From the NCBI GenBank assembly GCA_903859715.1, contig CAIONS010000022.1, positions 1-49,039 on the forward strand: a DNA stretch of 49,039 bases, written 5' to 3'. Made by a program: the position numbers and the translations under genes. How positions within the stretch are numbered: the stretch's first letter is position 1; the number at the start of each line of letters is the position of its first letter. Source of the DNA: an uncultured Opitutia bacterium. Lineage in GTDB: Bacteria > Verrucomicrobiota > Verrucomicrobiia > Opitutales > Opitutaceae. Shown here in pieces: positions 7,288-16,690 of this stretch. The notes beneath the pieces are model-generated. The model made no database searches. It was not told where the DNA came from and was given only the letters and a program-made list of their open reading frames with translations.

Positions 7288-8031
7288 TCAAGCAGATCCA
7301 TCATTGAGTGGACTGAGATCAGTCGGTTTAGCCAGCTCATGATGCGGCCTCGGGCTGACGATAAACAACCCCGAAGGCGGGCCGCGCCGCACACAACGGC
7401 CCAGTTCCAGCACGAGCACGTCATCGCAGAGCGCGACTATCTCATCGGCGCTGTGGCTCACGAGCAGCATCGGGATTTTGAACTCATCCCGGATCAATCG
7501 CAGGTACGGCAAGATCTGATCCTTGAGTTCACGGTCGAGGCTGGCGAGGGGCTCGTCGAGCAGGAGCAGGTGCGGCGCAGCCAGCAGGGCCCGGCCGAAC
7601 GCCACGCGCTGCCGCTCGCCGCCGGACAGCGACCCGATGCGGCGCGCGACGAGCGACCCGAGGTTCAGCACGTCGAGAACATGCTCGTAGGAAATGCCGG
7701 GACGGGTCACGTGCGAACGCGCCCGCTGGCTATAGCAGAGGTTCTCCCGCACATTGAGATGGGTGAACAACGCCGAATCCTGCGGGACAAATCCCACGCC
7801 GCGGCTCTCGGGCGGCCGGAAAATGCGCGCGGCGGAATCGGTGAGCACGGTGCCGTCCAAGCTGATGCGTCCGTCCACCGGCCGCCGCAGTCCGGCAATG
7901 GTCTCGAGCAGGGAGGTCTTGCCCGCGCCCGAGGCGCCAAACAGGCCCGTGACCGGTGCGTCCAGCCGCGCATCGAGCTCCAAGACAAACGAAGTCAGCG
8001 GGAGCCGCAGGTGGGAAATCTCCAGGCTCAT
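7288..8031 (-). CDS. modC: Molybdate ABC transporter ATPase ModC
   Basis: A 247-residue ATPase that powers molybdate import. Walker A is GASGAGKTS (32-40), a Q-loop lies in VGFVPQDSALF, the signature is LSGGERQRVAFGRALL, and Walker B is LLLLDEPLASLD with a later switch His in LLVSHSADE. E. coli ModC carries an extra C-terminal molybdate-binding domain of about 100 residues (350 in all); this protein stops after the ATPase core. The chosen start (8031) forms an ATGA overlap with modB; a longer start at 8067 would extend deeper into modB. Confidence 0.88.
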   Translation of the reverse strand: MSLEISHLRLPLTSFVLELDARLDAPVTGLFGASGAGKTSLLETIAGLRRPVDGRISLDGTVLTDSAARIFRPPESRGVGFVPQDSALFTHLNVRENLCYSQRARSHVTRPGISYEHVLDVLNLGSLVARRIGSLSGGERQRVAFGRALLAAPHLLLLDEPLASLDRELKDQILPYLRLIRDEFKIPMLLVSHSADEIVALCDDVLVLELGRCVRRGPPSGLFIVSPRPHHELAKPTDLSPLNDGSA

Positions 8032-8720
8032 GCAGTCGCCCTCCGCAGCAGACGCTCGCTGCACCATACCGCAGCGAAAGCCAGGGCCACCGAAACCGCC
8101 AGGAAGGCGACCGCCTCACCGTCGCGGCCGAGTTCGACGGAGTGATAGATGGACAGCGCGAGGGTCTCCGTCTTGCCGGGAATGAACCCGGCCACCATGA
8201 CTGTCGCGCCGAATTCACCCAGCGCGCGGGCAAACGCCAGCACCGCACCGGCGATCACGCCCTGCCGTGCCAGCGGCAGCGTGATCGTCCAGAATACGCG
8301 CCACGGCCCGGCGCCGAGCGTGCGGGCCACGTGCTCGACGCGGGGGCTGACATTTTCAAAGGCTACCCGGACCGTACGCACCAGCAGCGGAAACGACATG
8401 ACGGCCGTCGCGATCACGACCGCCTTCCACGTGAACACGATTTCAATACCCAGGCTGTTCTCCAGCCAATGGCCGATCAGCCCGCGCCGGCCGAAGAGGT
8501 GCAGGAGGATCAGGCCGGTGGCCACCGGCGGAATCACCAGCGGCAGGGCGACGAGGGTTTCGACCAGGGATTTGCCCGGCCATTGGCGCCGGGCCAGGAG
8601 CCAGGCCAGGGCAATGCCGGGTGGAAGAATCACGAGCGTGCTGGTGACCGCGACCCATGCCGTGAACCAAGTGATCTGCCAGAGATCGGACGACACAGGG
8701 AAATCAGGGCTGAGGGACAA
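8028..8720 (-). CDS. modB: Molybdate ABC transporter permease ModB
   Basis: A 230-residue inner-membrane permease with about five hydrophobic helices. The cytoplasmic EAA-type loop reads VEHVARTLGAGPWRVFWTITLPLARQGV, which couples to ModC. ALGEFGATVMVAGF is a hallmark of the ModB/CysT group. The TTG start at 8720 overlaps the modA end by 17 bases; a GTG at 8696 is a reasonable alternative that removes the overlap and eight residues. Gene order modA-modB-modC fixes the role. Confidence 0.9.
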   Translation of the reverse strand: MSLSPDFPVSSDLWQITWFTAWVAVTSTLVILPPGIALAWLLARRQWPGKSLVETLVALPLVIPPVATGLILLHLFGRRGLIGHWLENSLGIEIVFTWKAVVIATAVMSFPLLVRTVRVAFENVSPRVEHVARTLGAGPWRVFWTITLPLARQGVIAGAVLAFARALGEFGATVMVAGFIPGKTETLALSIYHSVELGRDGEAVAFLAVSVALAFAAVWCSERLLRRATA

Positions 8721-9459
8721 AGCCGAATTTCACGAACACCGCCCGACCCTCGGCCGAGGCCAGCAGAGCCAGGAAACGCGCAGCACCCGCGGGATTCTTG
8801 CCGTCTTTGACGAGGGCCACGGGATAGGAAATGCGCAGACCGTCGGCGGAAGAAATCTCATAGCCCACCCTCACCTTCCGTGAAATCAGCGCGTCCGTCT
8901 TGTAGACGATGCCCGCGTCGGCATTGCCGCTCTCGACAGCAGCAAGCGCGCCGCGGACGTTTTCAGTGGACACCGCCTTGGCCCGGACCGCCTCCCACCA
9001 ACCCTTCTTCTGGAAATATTCCCGGGCGTAGATACCGGCCGGGACGGTGGCCGGCTCGGCGAGGGCCACACGTCGCACCGACGGGCCAGCGAGATCGGCG
9101 GCCGATTTCAAAATCAGCGGACTGTCAGTCGCGACGACGATGACGAGCGTGTTGCCCAGCAGACTCCGCCGCGTGGCCGGGACGATCAGGCCGGCCTTGG
9201 CGAGGTCGTCCATTTTCGCCTCATCCGCCGAGAAAAACAGGTCGGCTGGCGCGCCGGCCTTGATTTGCCGCGCGAGCGTGCTGGAGGCCGCGAGGTTCAG
9301 GTGCACGGTGTCGCCGGTCGCCTTCTGATAGCTGGCGGCGAGGACCTGCAGCGCATCGGACAGGCTCGCGGCGGCAAAGACATTCAATTCGGCGGCACGG
9401 GAGCTTGCGGCCAGCGCGAGACCCAGGACGGCTGCGACGGCGAAACGGCGTAGGTTCAT
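8704..9459 (-). CDS. modA: Molybdate-binding periplasmic protein ModA
   Basis: A 251-residue solute-binding protein. Residues 1-22 form a signal peptide (basic MNLRRF, a hydrophobic stretch, ASSRAA cut site). The mature start ELNVFAAASLSDAL and the ASSTLARQIKAGAPADLFFSAD block are diagnostic of ModA, whose Ser and Ala backbone groups hold MoO4. ENVRGALAAVESGNADAGIVYKTDA follows. It starts two bases after the preceding exported protein gene and hands molybdate to ModB. Confidence 0.93.
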   Translation of the reverse strand: MNLRRFAVAAVLGLALAASSRAAELNVFAAASLSDALQVLAASYQKATGDTVHLNLAASSTLARQIKAGAPADLFFSADEAKMDDLAKAGLIVPATRRSLLGNTLVIVVATDSPLILKSAADLAGPSVRRVALAEPATVPAGIYAREYFQKKGWWEAVRAKAVSTENVRGALAAVESGNADAGIVYKTDALISRKVRVGYEISSADGLRISYPVALVKDGKNPAGAARFLALLASAEGRAVFVKFGFVPQP

Positions 9460-9461
9460 GA

Positions 9462-10007
9462 TTACGGTTGGGACTTGGGAAGGGCGATTCTCTTCCGCTC
9501 GCCGGTCGACAGCGAAATCACCTCGAGCGAAACCACCTGACGGATGGACCGTGCCGGGCGCTTGTCCCCGGGACAAACCAGCCGCAGCGGCCCGGCGTTC
9601 TCCGGCAGCGGCGCGCCGTCCATGTGGTCGGCCAGCAAGATGGTCTGCTCGCGAAACGCGGGATCGAACTCTGCCAGCGAAAACAGGACGACATAGCCGT
9701 CGGCCGCGCGCACCCGGACGACAAGCGCCAGGGCGGTGCCACGGAATTTCTCGCCCAATGGAATGCCGACGAGGGCCAGCACATCGTGGGCGGCCACGCC
9801 GCGATAGTGATGCGGTTTCCCGTGGTCCACGACGTCGGTCTCGGCCGCGGCCAGCTGAGCGAGATCGGCGGCGGATATATCCTTGTGCTGGTCGCCGAAG
9901 GTGACGCTGAGGAGGGAGTCGGCAGCCCTCAGACCTGGACCGGCCAGAACGCAGAATGCCAGCAGTCCAACGGAGCGGGCGGATCTCGGAAATGACGGGC
10001 GCATCAT
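9462..10007 (-). CDS. Small exported molybdopterin-domain-like protein
   Basis: A 181-residue protein; the ATG at 10007 gives a good signal peptide (RSARSVGLLAFCVLAGPGLRA). The body, with HHYRGVAAHDVLALVGIPLG, ADGYVVLFSLAEFDP and GPLRLVCPGDKRPARSIRQV, resembles the sulfite-oxidase/YedY-like molybdopterin-binding fold in a short version. The usual N-terminal cysteine that binds molybdenum is not visible; the only mature Cys sits in LVCPGD. It leads the modABC operon, two bases before modA, so a link to molybdenum handling is inferred from context. A true redox activity is uncertain. Confidence 0.65.
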   Translation of the reverse strand: MMRPSFPRSARSVGLLAFCVLAGPGLRAADSLLSVTFGDQHKDISAADLAQLAAAETDVVDHGKPHHYRGVAAHDVLALVGIPLGEKFRGTALALVVRVRAADGYVVLFSLAEFDPAFREQTILLADHMDGAPLPENAGPLRLVCPGDKRPARSIRQVVSLEVISLSTGERKRIALPKSQP

Positions 10008-10070
10008 GCGCCCATGACTGGGCGAAGCCGCCGACCTCTTCAAGTGAATAGGTCGGCGTTGACTTCAGTG

Positions 10071-10132
10071 GTAGGGCGGGTCTCCGACCCGCCTTTTGAA
10101 TGTCCGAAAGGCAGGTCAAAGACCTGCCCTAC
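10071..10132. repeat. Four-arm GTAGGGCGGG repeat element
   Basis: Two small hairpins, GGCGGGTC-TCC-GACCCGCC (10075-10093) and GGCAGGTC-AAA-GACCTGCC (10110-10128), sit inside one larger inverted repeat (GTAGGGCGGGTC at 10071-10082 against 10121-10132, 11 of 12). The same design recurs at 25688-25748, with relatives at 22356-22443 and 21046-21108. It lies in the divergent gap between modE and the mod operon. No ModE-box-like sequence was seen beside it. Confidence 0.8.
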
Positions 10133-10196
10133 TTCAAGCCCGCTCTCACCTCCTGATTCTGTTTGCTAGCCCGCGCCGGCCAAATTGCATCGGCCC

Positions 10197-10553
10197 ATGC
10201 CCGCCAAGGTCATTTCGGTCGTGCCCCGGCTTCGCCTCTACCGCGGGCGCAGCTTTGCCTTCGGGCCGGGCAAGGCGGACCTGCTGGAGCACATCGCGCG
10301 CACTGGCTCGATCAGCGAGGCCGCCAAGGCGATGGAGATGTCGTACATGAAGGCCTGGACATTGGTGAAGAGCCTCGAGCGCGGTTTCACCGAGCCACTC
10401 GTGATCAAAAGCCGCGGCGGTCATCAACGCGGCGGCGCCGTCCTGTCGGACACCGGGCACAAGGTGCTGGCCGTTTACCGGGAGATGGAGGCCGCGAGCC
10501 GGGTGGCGACGCAGGACGCCGGCGTGCGGTTTAACGGATTGCTCAAGCCGTAG
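10197..10553 (+). CDS. modE: ModE-type winged-helix regulator without molybdate-binding domain
   Basis: A 118-residue protein matching the N-terminal winged helix of ModE (LRLYRGRSFAFGPGKADLLEHI, TGSISEAAKAMEMSYMKAWTLVKSLE, then GGAVLSDTGHKVLAVYREME). ModE of E. coli (about 260 residues) has two more molybdate-binding domains; they are absent here. It faces away from the mod operon across 189 bases, so it probably controls that operon, but how it would sense molybdate is not visible. ATG 10197 is preferred to the TTG four codons earlier. Confidence 0.82.
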   Translation: MPAKVISVVPRLRLYRGRSFAFGPGKADLLEHIARTGSISEAAKAMEMSYMKAWTLVKSLERGFTEPLVIKSRGGHQRGGAVLSDTGHKVLAVYREMEAASRVATQDAGVRFNGLLKP

Positions 10554-10649
10554 GCGGCCGCGGCAGTTGAAAGTTGGAGGGTGAAAGGTGAAAGACCGGA
10601 AATAGCAGCATTCTCTTTCAACCACGTCTACCGCTCGGTGTAGACGCCC

Positions 10650-11603
10650 TCAGCCCGACCCGATCAGCCAACCGGTCAGGAAGACCAGCACGCCGCCCAC
10701 CACCACTTGGAAGATCGCAGAGAGCAGCGGAGTGTCCATGTAGCGACGGCGCAGCCAGGAAATCACGGCGAGTTCGACGGCCACGACTGCGAGCGCGATG
10801 CTGGTGGCCAGATGAAAGTCGCGGATGAGATACGGCAGCGTGTGGCCCAAGCCGCCGAGGGCGGTCATCAACCCGCAGACCGTACCGCGCAGCCACGGCG
10901 TGCCACGGCCGCTCAGCTTGCCATCGTCCGACAACGCTTCGGCAAAGCCCATGCTGATGCCCGCGCCGACCGACGCCGCCAGACCCACCTTGAAGGTCTC
11001 CGCCGTGCTTCCGGTGGCAAACGCAGCAGCGAACAGGGGCGCGAGTGTCGAGACCGAGCCGTCCATCAGCCCGGCGAGGCCCGGCTGCACAAAGCGCAGC
11101 ACAAACAGGCGGCGCGCCGCGGAGTCCTCGTGGTTCAGCTCGCCCGACGCGGCCTGGGCCGCAGTGAATTCACCGGCGGCAGTTTCATGACGTCCTTCCT
11201 CCTGGGCCAGGTCGCCCAACAGCTGGCGGACGCCCGCGTCCGTGGTCCGCAGGATGGCCGCTTCATAAAAACGCCGCGCCTGGATCTCCATCACCTCCGC
11301 CTCCTCGCGCATCTGCTCGGGCCGGAGTGTCTTGGTGAGCCAGAAGGAGCGGCGCACGACGAAGCCCTTCACGTCCTGCCGCCGGATCAGCGGGATGTGC
11401 TCACCGAATCGCTGGCGGTACAGATCGATCAGCCGGCGGCGGTGCCCGTCCTCCTCCTCCGACATGTGGGTGAAGAGTTCCGCGGAGGCCGGGAAATCCT
11501 TCTGAAGCGCTTCCGCGAAATCACGGTAAATGCGGCTGTCTTCCTCCTCGGCCGTGACGGCCAGGGCGATAATCTGGGCTTCAGTCAGGTCGCGGAAATG
11601 CAT
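10650..11603 (-). CDS. mbfA: MbfA-like ferritin/VIT1 fusion, iron exporter
   Basis: A 317-residue two-part protein. Residues 1-160 form a ferritin-like four-helix domain with diiron-type Glu/His sites ([41 protein letters not shown]). Residues 170-317 are a CCC1/VIT1 membrane domain with about five helices ([23 protein letters not shown]). The layout matches MbfA of Bradyrhizobium and Agrobacterium, an inner-membrane iron exporter active under iron or peroxide stress. It is a single gene, back to back with none. No Irr or Fur box was identified upstream. Confidence 0.87.
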   Translation of the reverse strand: MHFRDLTEAQIIALAVTAEEEDSRIYRDFAEALQKDFPASAELFTHMSEEEDGHRRRLIDLYRQRFGEHIPLIRRQDVKGFVVRRSFWLTKTLRPEQMREEAEVMEIQARRFYEAAILRTTDAGVRQLLGDLAQEEGRHETAAGEFTAAQAASGELNHEDSAARRLFVLRFVQPGLAGLMDGSVSTLAPLFAAAFATGSTAETFKVGLAASVGAGISMGFAEALSDDGKLSGRGTPWLRGTVCGLMTALGGLGHTLPYLIRDFHLATSIALAVVAVELAVISWLRRRYMDTPLLSAIFQVVVGGVLVFLTGWLIGSG

Positions 11604-11729
11604 CGTCGACCTTTGAATAGAACTGCGAAGTGCCGTGAATCAACGCGAATGAAAAGAGACTGAGTCTCTTGGAGAGGATCGTTACGGTCGTGGAGACAAA
11701 CCAGAAACCGACTCACCAACCTCCGATCA

Positions 11730-11817
11730 TTTTACAGGAGGTAACGGAGAGAACGGAAGATGGATTCATCAAGGGCCTGCAGCTGACTTTCTGTTTCCTC
11801 CGTTACCTCCTGTAAAA
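11730..11817. repeat. Inverted repeat with perfect 20-base arms
   Basis: Positions 11730-11749 and 11798-11817 are exact reverse complements (arm TTTTACAGGAGGTAACGGAG) around a 48-base spacer; the inner flanks remain partly complementary. It lies between the mbfA start and the alpha-mannosidase end, in a 248-base gap that holds nothing else recognisable. Confidence 0.85.
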
Positions 11818-11851
11818 ATGGATCCGCTTCAGGAATCAGATAGTCGTTCGT

Positions 11852-14584
11852 TCACAGTCCAGCCACGCTCAACGTCACGATCTGCTTCGGCTTCAGCGAT
11901 ACTGTTACCGCGCCTTTCGCCACGGCGAGTTCGCCATGAGGATTGCCCTCGAAGTCGATGGTTTGGACCTGGGCGGGCCGCTTGGCCAGAGGACCGGTAA
12001 GCTGGAGTGTCGCCGAGATCTTCTTCGTGTGCGGATTGAACATCCGGACTTCCATGACCGGGCCGACCTGCCGCGCGCTTGTGACGACCGCCGGGCCTTC
12101 CAGGCGGAAAAAGCCGGTCGTGGCCGGCAGCGAACGATCCGGGCGGTAGATCGCGAGATCCGCCGGGCGGAGCTGCACGACGCGCAGGCCGGCGGCGATC
12201 CGCTGGCCGAGTTCGCACAGCTGCGTGCGGTCGGGCGCGCCCGTCAGCGGCTTGACGAAGTAATGGAACGTCATCGGTCCGCGCATCTGGCCGTTGGGCT
12301 CGCCGTCGGTGAACACCGTGCGTCGTGTGCCGCGGAACAGCGTCAGCGCCACCGGCCGCTCCGCCGTGTCACGCACCGTCGTCTCGAGCAGCGCATCAGC
12401 AATCACGGCAAGGCCCGACTTGGTGTCGTGCACCGCGGTCCAGCTCTGCTGCGGCACCGTTTCGACATTCAGCTCGCGGTACTCGTGGTTGTCTTTCGGC
12501 AACGCAATCGGCCGCTCGACGACATCGAACGCCGTGTCCGTCAGAAACGTCTCCGTCTTGGCGCCGCTGGGGAACAGCACGCGGACGCGGTGATCGTTGG
12601 CCGTGTTGTCCACGGTCGTCTTCACCTCCACGTAATCCTGGCCCGGACGCAGACTCACTAGGCTGTCGAGCACGAGGGGAACGAAGATCTCCGACCGCGC
12701 CATGCCGTCCGCCTTGAGTTCGGCAGGTACGCGCATTTCCGTGCGGACCCGGAACGTGGTCAGCATCGGTCCGCTGTGGACGAGCGCCACATCGGCCCGG
12801 CAGGCGACCGAGGTGAAGATCTGGTCGTTGACCGCGATGCCGTGATACCAGCCATCACCGATGTCGGCCCGGTCCTCGAACGTGAGCAGGCGCTGGTAGA
12901 CCCGCTTCGTATGCCGGTCGGTGAGCGTGAGCGTGCCGTTGTCCTCGATCACGACCTCCAGATGCTCGTTCGCCATCGAGCGATCGCCGGTCACAAGCGC
13001 CGGTTCGTCGGGGTAACGCGTTGGCTTGCCGGGCGCCACAGCGCGAACGGTGAGCGTCGTATAGCCGAGGGCCGGCACCGCCACGGACAGTGCAACGGAG
13101 ATGTGATGGCTCATCACACCTTCCGGAAAGCGGGTCGTTCGGATCCGCTGACGGATCCGGTTCATCGTTTGCCCCAATCGCTGATAGGGAACCTCGCGGC
13201 CCCCGGCATCATGAATCGTGAACCCGGGCTTCGGCTCGAAGCCGAAGAACTCATTGAAGGTGGGCCACGTCGTGGGGATTTCCAGGGTGATTTCCGTCAC
13301 GTCGGAGAAATCCCGGGCCAGCGGATTGAACACGGTCACGCGCAATTCGTCATCGGTCAGATTGCCTGCGACACTGGCGGCGAGCTGGCTCGTGGCCTCG
13401 ACGGCCAGCCGGTCGGCGATCATCCGGCACTGGTCGAAGCGGTACTCCATGTCCTTGTGGATCTGGTCGGGACTGCAGCCATCGATCGAGTCGTGCGCGT
13501 GGTTCTGCATCAACGCCCGCCACGCGGCCTCGAGGTAGCCCGGGGCAAACTCCACGCCGAGCGCGGTGCCCGCGAAGGCGGTGAAGGGTTCGGCCCAGTG
13601 GCAGAGCAACGTCTGGCAAAGACCGTTCGCCTGCTTGAGACGAACGCGACTCGAGAGCACGCCGGGGATGACCCACTGATTGCAGTAGTCGCACTGCTCC
13701 TTCGTCGGAATCGCGCGACCCGCGGCGCGGAGTTCGCCCTCAAGGACAGTCGTGATGCGGTCCCGTTGCTGGAGGAGAATCTGCTGGTACACATCGAGAC
13801 TGGTGTGCTCGACCGTGTATTTTTTGCTCTTCGCAAACTCGGCGAACAGGAGCGCATAGCGCTTGGGATTCCATTCCTGGTGGTCGCAGGACTCATGAAT
13901 CAGGATCGCGTCCACGTCGGTGGCCTTGGCCTCCTGGTCCAGGAAGGCGCGCGCAAGCCGGGCCATCTCCTCGGGATTATCCTCGATGTTGGGCCCGTAC
14001 TCGTGGCCACGGTTCACCTGGTGGGCGAACGTGCCGTAGCCGACGTTGCCAAACTTGTGGACCGGAATCTCGGTGCCATCGGCCCCGCGCCAGAGGAAAT
14101 TGCGATGGACGGTGTCATTCACGCCGCGCCACAGATACGCCACGGGCACGCCGGATTGCGCGAAGATCTGAGGCAGCTGGCTCGTGTGGCCGAACATGTC
14201 GGGCACATAGCCGGCGCTCGACGGCACGCCGCCCCAAGCGCGCGCGCTCTGCCGGCCCACAAGCAGATTGCGGATCAAGGCCTCGCCCGAGACGGTGAAC
14301 TCGTCGGGCATCGAATACCACGGGCCGATCACGAGCTTGCCCGCGTGGATCAGTTTCTCGACCTGCGCCCGCCGGTCGGGGCGGATCTCAAGATAATCGT
14401 CGATCAGGATCGACTGTCCGTCAGTCAGAAACGGCCCCTTCAGCCGGCCATCCTCAAGACCTGCGATCGTGCGATCCATCAGCTTCACCAAAGCGTAGCG
14501 GATCCCCTGGAAGGGCTCGCGCCATTCGCGATCCCAGTGGGTGCTGAGGGTGTAGTGGACAGGGCGTTTCTTGGGGGTGCTCAT
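11852..14584 (-). CDS. GH38 alpha-mannosidase
   Basis: A 910-residue glycoside hydrolase of family 38, which removes terminal alpha-linked mannose with a zinc-assisted retaining mechanism. Zinc ligands H16 and D18 are in THWDREW; the nucleophile is D129 in GYVPDMFGHTSQ; a further ligand His lies in the NHAHDSIDG block. The N-terminal catalytic domain, three-helix middle and large C-terminal beta domain match bacterial GH38 length. There is no signal peptide, so it acts in the cytoplasm on imported sugars or oligosaccharides. It is the last gene of the minus-strand sugar cluster, set apart by a palindromic repeat. Exact linkage preference cannot be read. Confidence 0.92.
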   Translation of the reverse strand: MSTPKKRPVHYTLSTHWDREWREPFQGIRYALVKLMDRTIAGLEDGRLKGPFLTDGQSILIDDYLEIRPDRRAQVEKLIHAGKLVIGPWYSMPDEFTVSGEALIRNLLVGRQSARAWGGVPSSAGYVPDMFGHTSQLPQIFAQSGVPVAYLWRGVNDTVHRNFLWRGADGTEIPVHKFGNVGYGTFAHQVNRGHEYGPNIEDNPEEMARLARAFLDQEAKATDVDAILIHESCDHQEWNPKRYALLFAEFAKSKKYTVEHTSLDVYQQILLQQRDRITTVLEGELRAAGRAIPTKEQCDYCNQWVIPGVLSSRVRLKQANGLCQTLLCHWAEPFTAFAGTALGVEFAPGYLEAAWRALMQNHAHDSIDGCSPDQIHKDMEYRFDQCRMIADRLAVEATSQLAASVAGNLTDDELRVTVFNPLARDFSDVTEITLEIPTTWPTFNEFFGFEPKPGFTIHDAGGREVPYQRLGQTMNRIRQRIRTTRFPEGVMSHHISVALSVAVPALGYTTLTVRAVAPGKPTRYPDEPALVTGDRSMANEHLEVVIEDNGTLTLTDRHTKRVYQRLLTFEDRADIGDGWYHGIAVNDQIFTSVACRADVALVHSGPMLTTFRVRTEMRVPAELKADGMARSEIFVPLVLDSLVSLRPGQDYVEVKTTVDNTANDHRVRVLFPSGAKTETFLTDTAFDVVERPIALPKDNHEYRELNVETVPQQSWTAVHDTKSGLAVIADALLETTVRDTAERPVALTLFRGTRRTVFTDGEPNGQMRGPMTFHYFVKPLTGAPDRTQLCELGQRIAAGLRVVQLRPADLAIYRPDRSLPATTGFFRLEGPAVVTSARQVGPVMEVRMFNPHTKKISATLQLTGPLAKRPAQVQTIDFEGNPHGELAVAKGAVTVSLKPKQIVTLSVAGL

Positions 14585-14603
14585 GGGTAAAGGGAGGGGA
14601 AGG

Positions 14604-14705
14604 TTAACCGCGAAGGACGCGAAGAGCGCAAAGTTCGGAGCAAGCCAGAATAAGTCGACTTCGGATTGAGTCTGGCTTCGCGCTCTTTGCGTCCTTCGCG
14701 GTTAA
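14604..14705. repeat. Long inverted repeat, CGCGAAGGACGC family
   Basis: Arms 14604-14633 and 14676-14705 match in 28 of 30 positions as an inverted repeat (arm begins TTAACCGCGAAGGACGC). It fills the gap between the aldolase/dehydrogenase gene and the alpha-mannosidase gene on the same strand, and could attenuate or end transcription between them. Confidence 0.82.
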
Positions 14706-14716
14706 TAAAATCACGT

Positions 14717-16690
14717 TCAGATCACACGATCATTCCCGCCATCGACGGGGACCTGCGCGGCGGTGGTCTTGGCGAAGAGCGGGCCGCACATCTCGGCGGC
14801 CAGCTCGGCGACGTCGCGGCTGGTGACCTCGGTCTTGAGGACATTGTTGGTTTTGTACTGCTCGACCGTCAGCCCGTAGTGCTTCGCCCGGGATTCGAGG
14901 ATCGCTGGCGTCCAGATCGCCGTGTCGAAGACCATATTGGGATGGAGCGAGTTGATGCGAATGCGGTCCTTCCCCCACTCCAGCGCGGCGACGCGGGCCA
15001 GCTGGTTGACGGCGGCCTTCGAGGCCGAGTAGGCCGCCGCGCCGGGACCCGGCGCGGGCACATTCTTCGAACCGATCACGACCACCCGGCCGCCGTTCGG
15101 CGCCAGCTTCAGCAACGGATACGCCTCGCGCATCATCAGGAAATTGGCGTCGAGATTCACGGTCATTACCTTGCGCCAGAGGTCGGCGCCCATCTCGGCA
15201 ATGGAGGCGCCCGGCGGGAATATGCCCGCGTTCAGCACCAGCATGTCGAGGCCGCCAAACGCACGCACGGCCTCTTCCAGCGCGGCGCTGATCCCCGCTT
15301 CCTCAGTAAGATCGCAGACGATGCCGCGGAAATCGGGCCGGGTGTAGAGCGTCGTGATTGCCGGATTGATATCCAGGCCCACGACCGCGGCGCCACGTTT
15401 GAGGAGCGAGTCGACGCACGCCTTGCCGATGCCCGAGGCGGCGCCGGTTACGAGCGCGATCTCGCCGGCAAACATCGCAGGCTTGCCCGCGTTGCGCAGC
15501 TTGGCCTGCTCAAGGTCCCAGTACTCCACGTCGAAAATATCGGCGGCGGGCAGCGCCTGCCAGCCGCCGAGTGCGGTGGCGCGCTGGATGATTTCCATCG
15601 TGTGATGGTAGATGTCGCTGGCGATGGCAGCATCCTTGGCGGTGCGACCGGCCGTGCAGAGGCCGAGCTCCGGATCCAAAATGACCCGCGGCGCCGGATC
15701 GAGCATCGTGAGCTTCTGGCCCGACTTCACGGCGAGTGCCGTAAAATAATCCGTGTAGGCCGCGCGGTAGGCCTTCAAGTCGCGGCCAACCAGCGGAAGG
15801 CGCTTCGTGCGAATCACGTGATCGGGCGTAGCCGGACCCTGCTGGGAAATCACCGCGAGATCAGCACGCTGCACGAAATCGAACGCCGGCGCGTCGGTGT
15901 GCGTGGCGAGGATGGCGGGTGCACCCATGGCGGCGGACAGTTCGCGACGCAGCGTGGCCAGCTTGGCCCGTAACGGCGCGGCGGCAGGCGCTCCCTTCGA
16001 TACGGGCAATTCCAACGCGCGGTGGTTCGCGAGATAGTTCTCCGCGAGCGTGGCCAGCTCGATCATCCGTTCGTAGGCAAGCTTGGCGGTGTCACCAAAG
16101 GTGAACAGGCCGTGGTTCATCAGTACCAGGCCGATGGTACCCGCGTGCGCGTGACGCGGGTACAGTTCGGCGCACAGCCGTGCCAGCTTGAAGCCGGGCA
16201 TCACATAGGGAATCACCACGACTCGGTTGCCATAGATCTCCGCGACTCGTTTCTCGCCGTCGGGCGTATTCGTCACGGCGATCAGGGCATCGGCGTGCGT
16301 GTGATCGACAAACTTTCCCGGCAGGAGCGCGTGCAGGATCGCCTCGACCGACGGCATCGGCGCGGACGGATTGGTCAGGCAGACCTTCAGCTCCTTCGCC
16401 ATCTGCAGGTCGGAGAGCTGCGGCAGCTCCGCGAGCCGGAGCAGATGCGGCAGGCGGCACGGCGAGAAGCCCGCGGCCTCGATCGTCTCGAGGTCCCAGC
16501 CACTGCCCTTGACGTAGAGGATGTCCTCCGGCTCGCCGAAAATATTCGGCTCGCAGACCTTCACGGAGGTATTGCCGCCGCCGTGAAGGACGAGCGACGG
16601 ATCGCGGCCCAGCAGGCGGGAACTGTACACCCGCTGTCCGAGATCGCCGGGGTAGGCGGCAGCTTCCTGATCGTTCCAGAGGCTTTTCAT
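14717..16690 (-). CDS. Bifunctional class II aldolase / short-chain dehydrogenase (RhaEW-like)
   Basis: A 657-residue fusion. Residues 1-230 are a class II (AraD/RhaD-type) aldolase with zinc histidines H130 and H132 in VDHTHAD and H193 in MNHGLF. From about residue 425 an SDR domain has the NAD site TGAASGIG and the catalytic YSASK. Relatives such as B. subtilis YuxG/RhaEW cleave L-rhamnulose-1-phosphate to dihydroxyacetone phosphate and L-lactaldehyde, then oxidise the aldehyde to lactate. Here no rhamnose isomerase or kinase is adjacent, so another ketose-1-phosphate is possible. Its start overlaps the isomerase stop by ATGA. Confidence 0.88.
   Translation of the reverse strand: MKSLWNDQEAAAYPGDLGQRVYSSRLLGRDPSLVLHGGGNTSVKVCEPNIFGEPEDILYVKGSGWDLETIEAAGFSPCRLPHLLRLAELPQLSDLQMAKELKVCLTNPSAPMPSVEAILHALLPGKFVDHTHADALIAVTNTPDGEKRVAEIYGNRVVVIPYVMPGFKLARLCAELYPRHAHAGTIGLVLMNHGLFTFGDTAKLAYERMIELATLAENYLANHRALELPVSKGAPAAAPLRAKLATLRRELSAAMGAPAILATHTDAPAFDFVQRADLAVISQQGPATPDHVIRTKRLPLVGRDLKAYRAAYTDYFTALAVKSGQKLTMLDPAPRVILDPELGLCTAGRTAKDAAIASDIYHHTMEIIQRATALGGWQALPAADIFDVEYWDLEQAKLRNAGKPAMFAGEIALVTGAASGIGKACVDSLLKRGAAVVGLDINPAITTLYTRPDFRGIVCDLTEEAGISAALEEAVRAFGGLDMLVLNAGIFPPGASIAEMGADLWRKVMTVNLDANFLMMREAYPLLKLAPNGGRVVVIGSKNVPAPGPGAAAYSASKAAVNQLARVAALEWGKDRIRINSLHPNMVFDTAIWTPAILESRAKHYGLTVEQYKTNNVLKTEVTSRDVAELAAEMCGPLFAKTTAAQVPVDGGNDRVI

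Noticed and set aside
10008-10196. ModE operator
   Set aside because: No palindrome resembling the known CGTTATAT-type box was found; only the four-arm repeat is there.
12776-14590. A 604-codon plus-strand frame opposite the alpha-mannosidase
   Set aside because: It has no recognisable domain and is explained by codon bias of the GH38 gene on the other strand.
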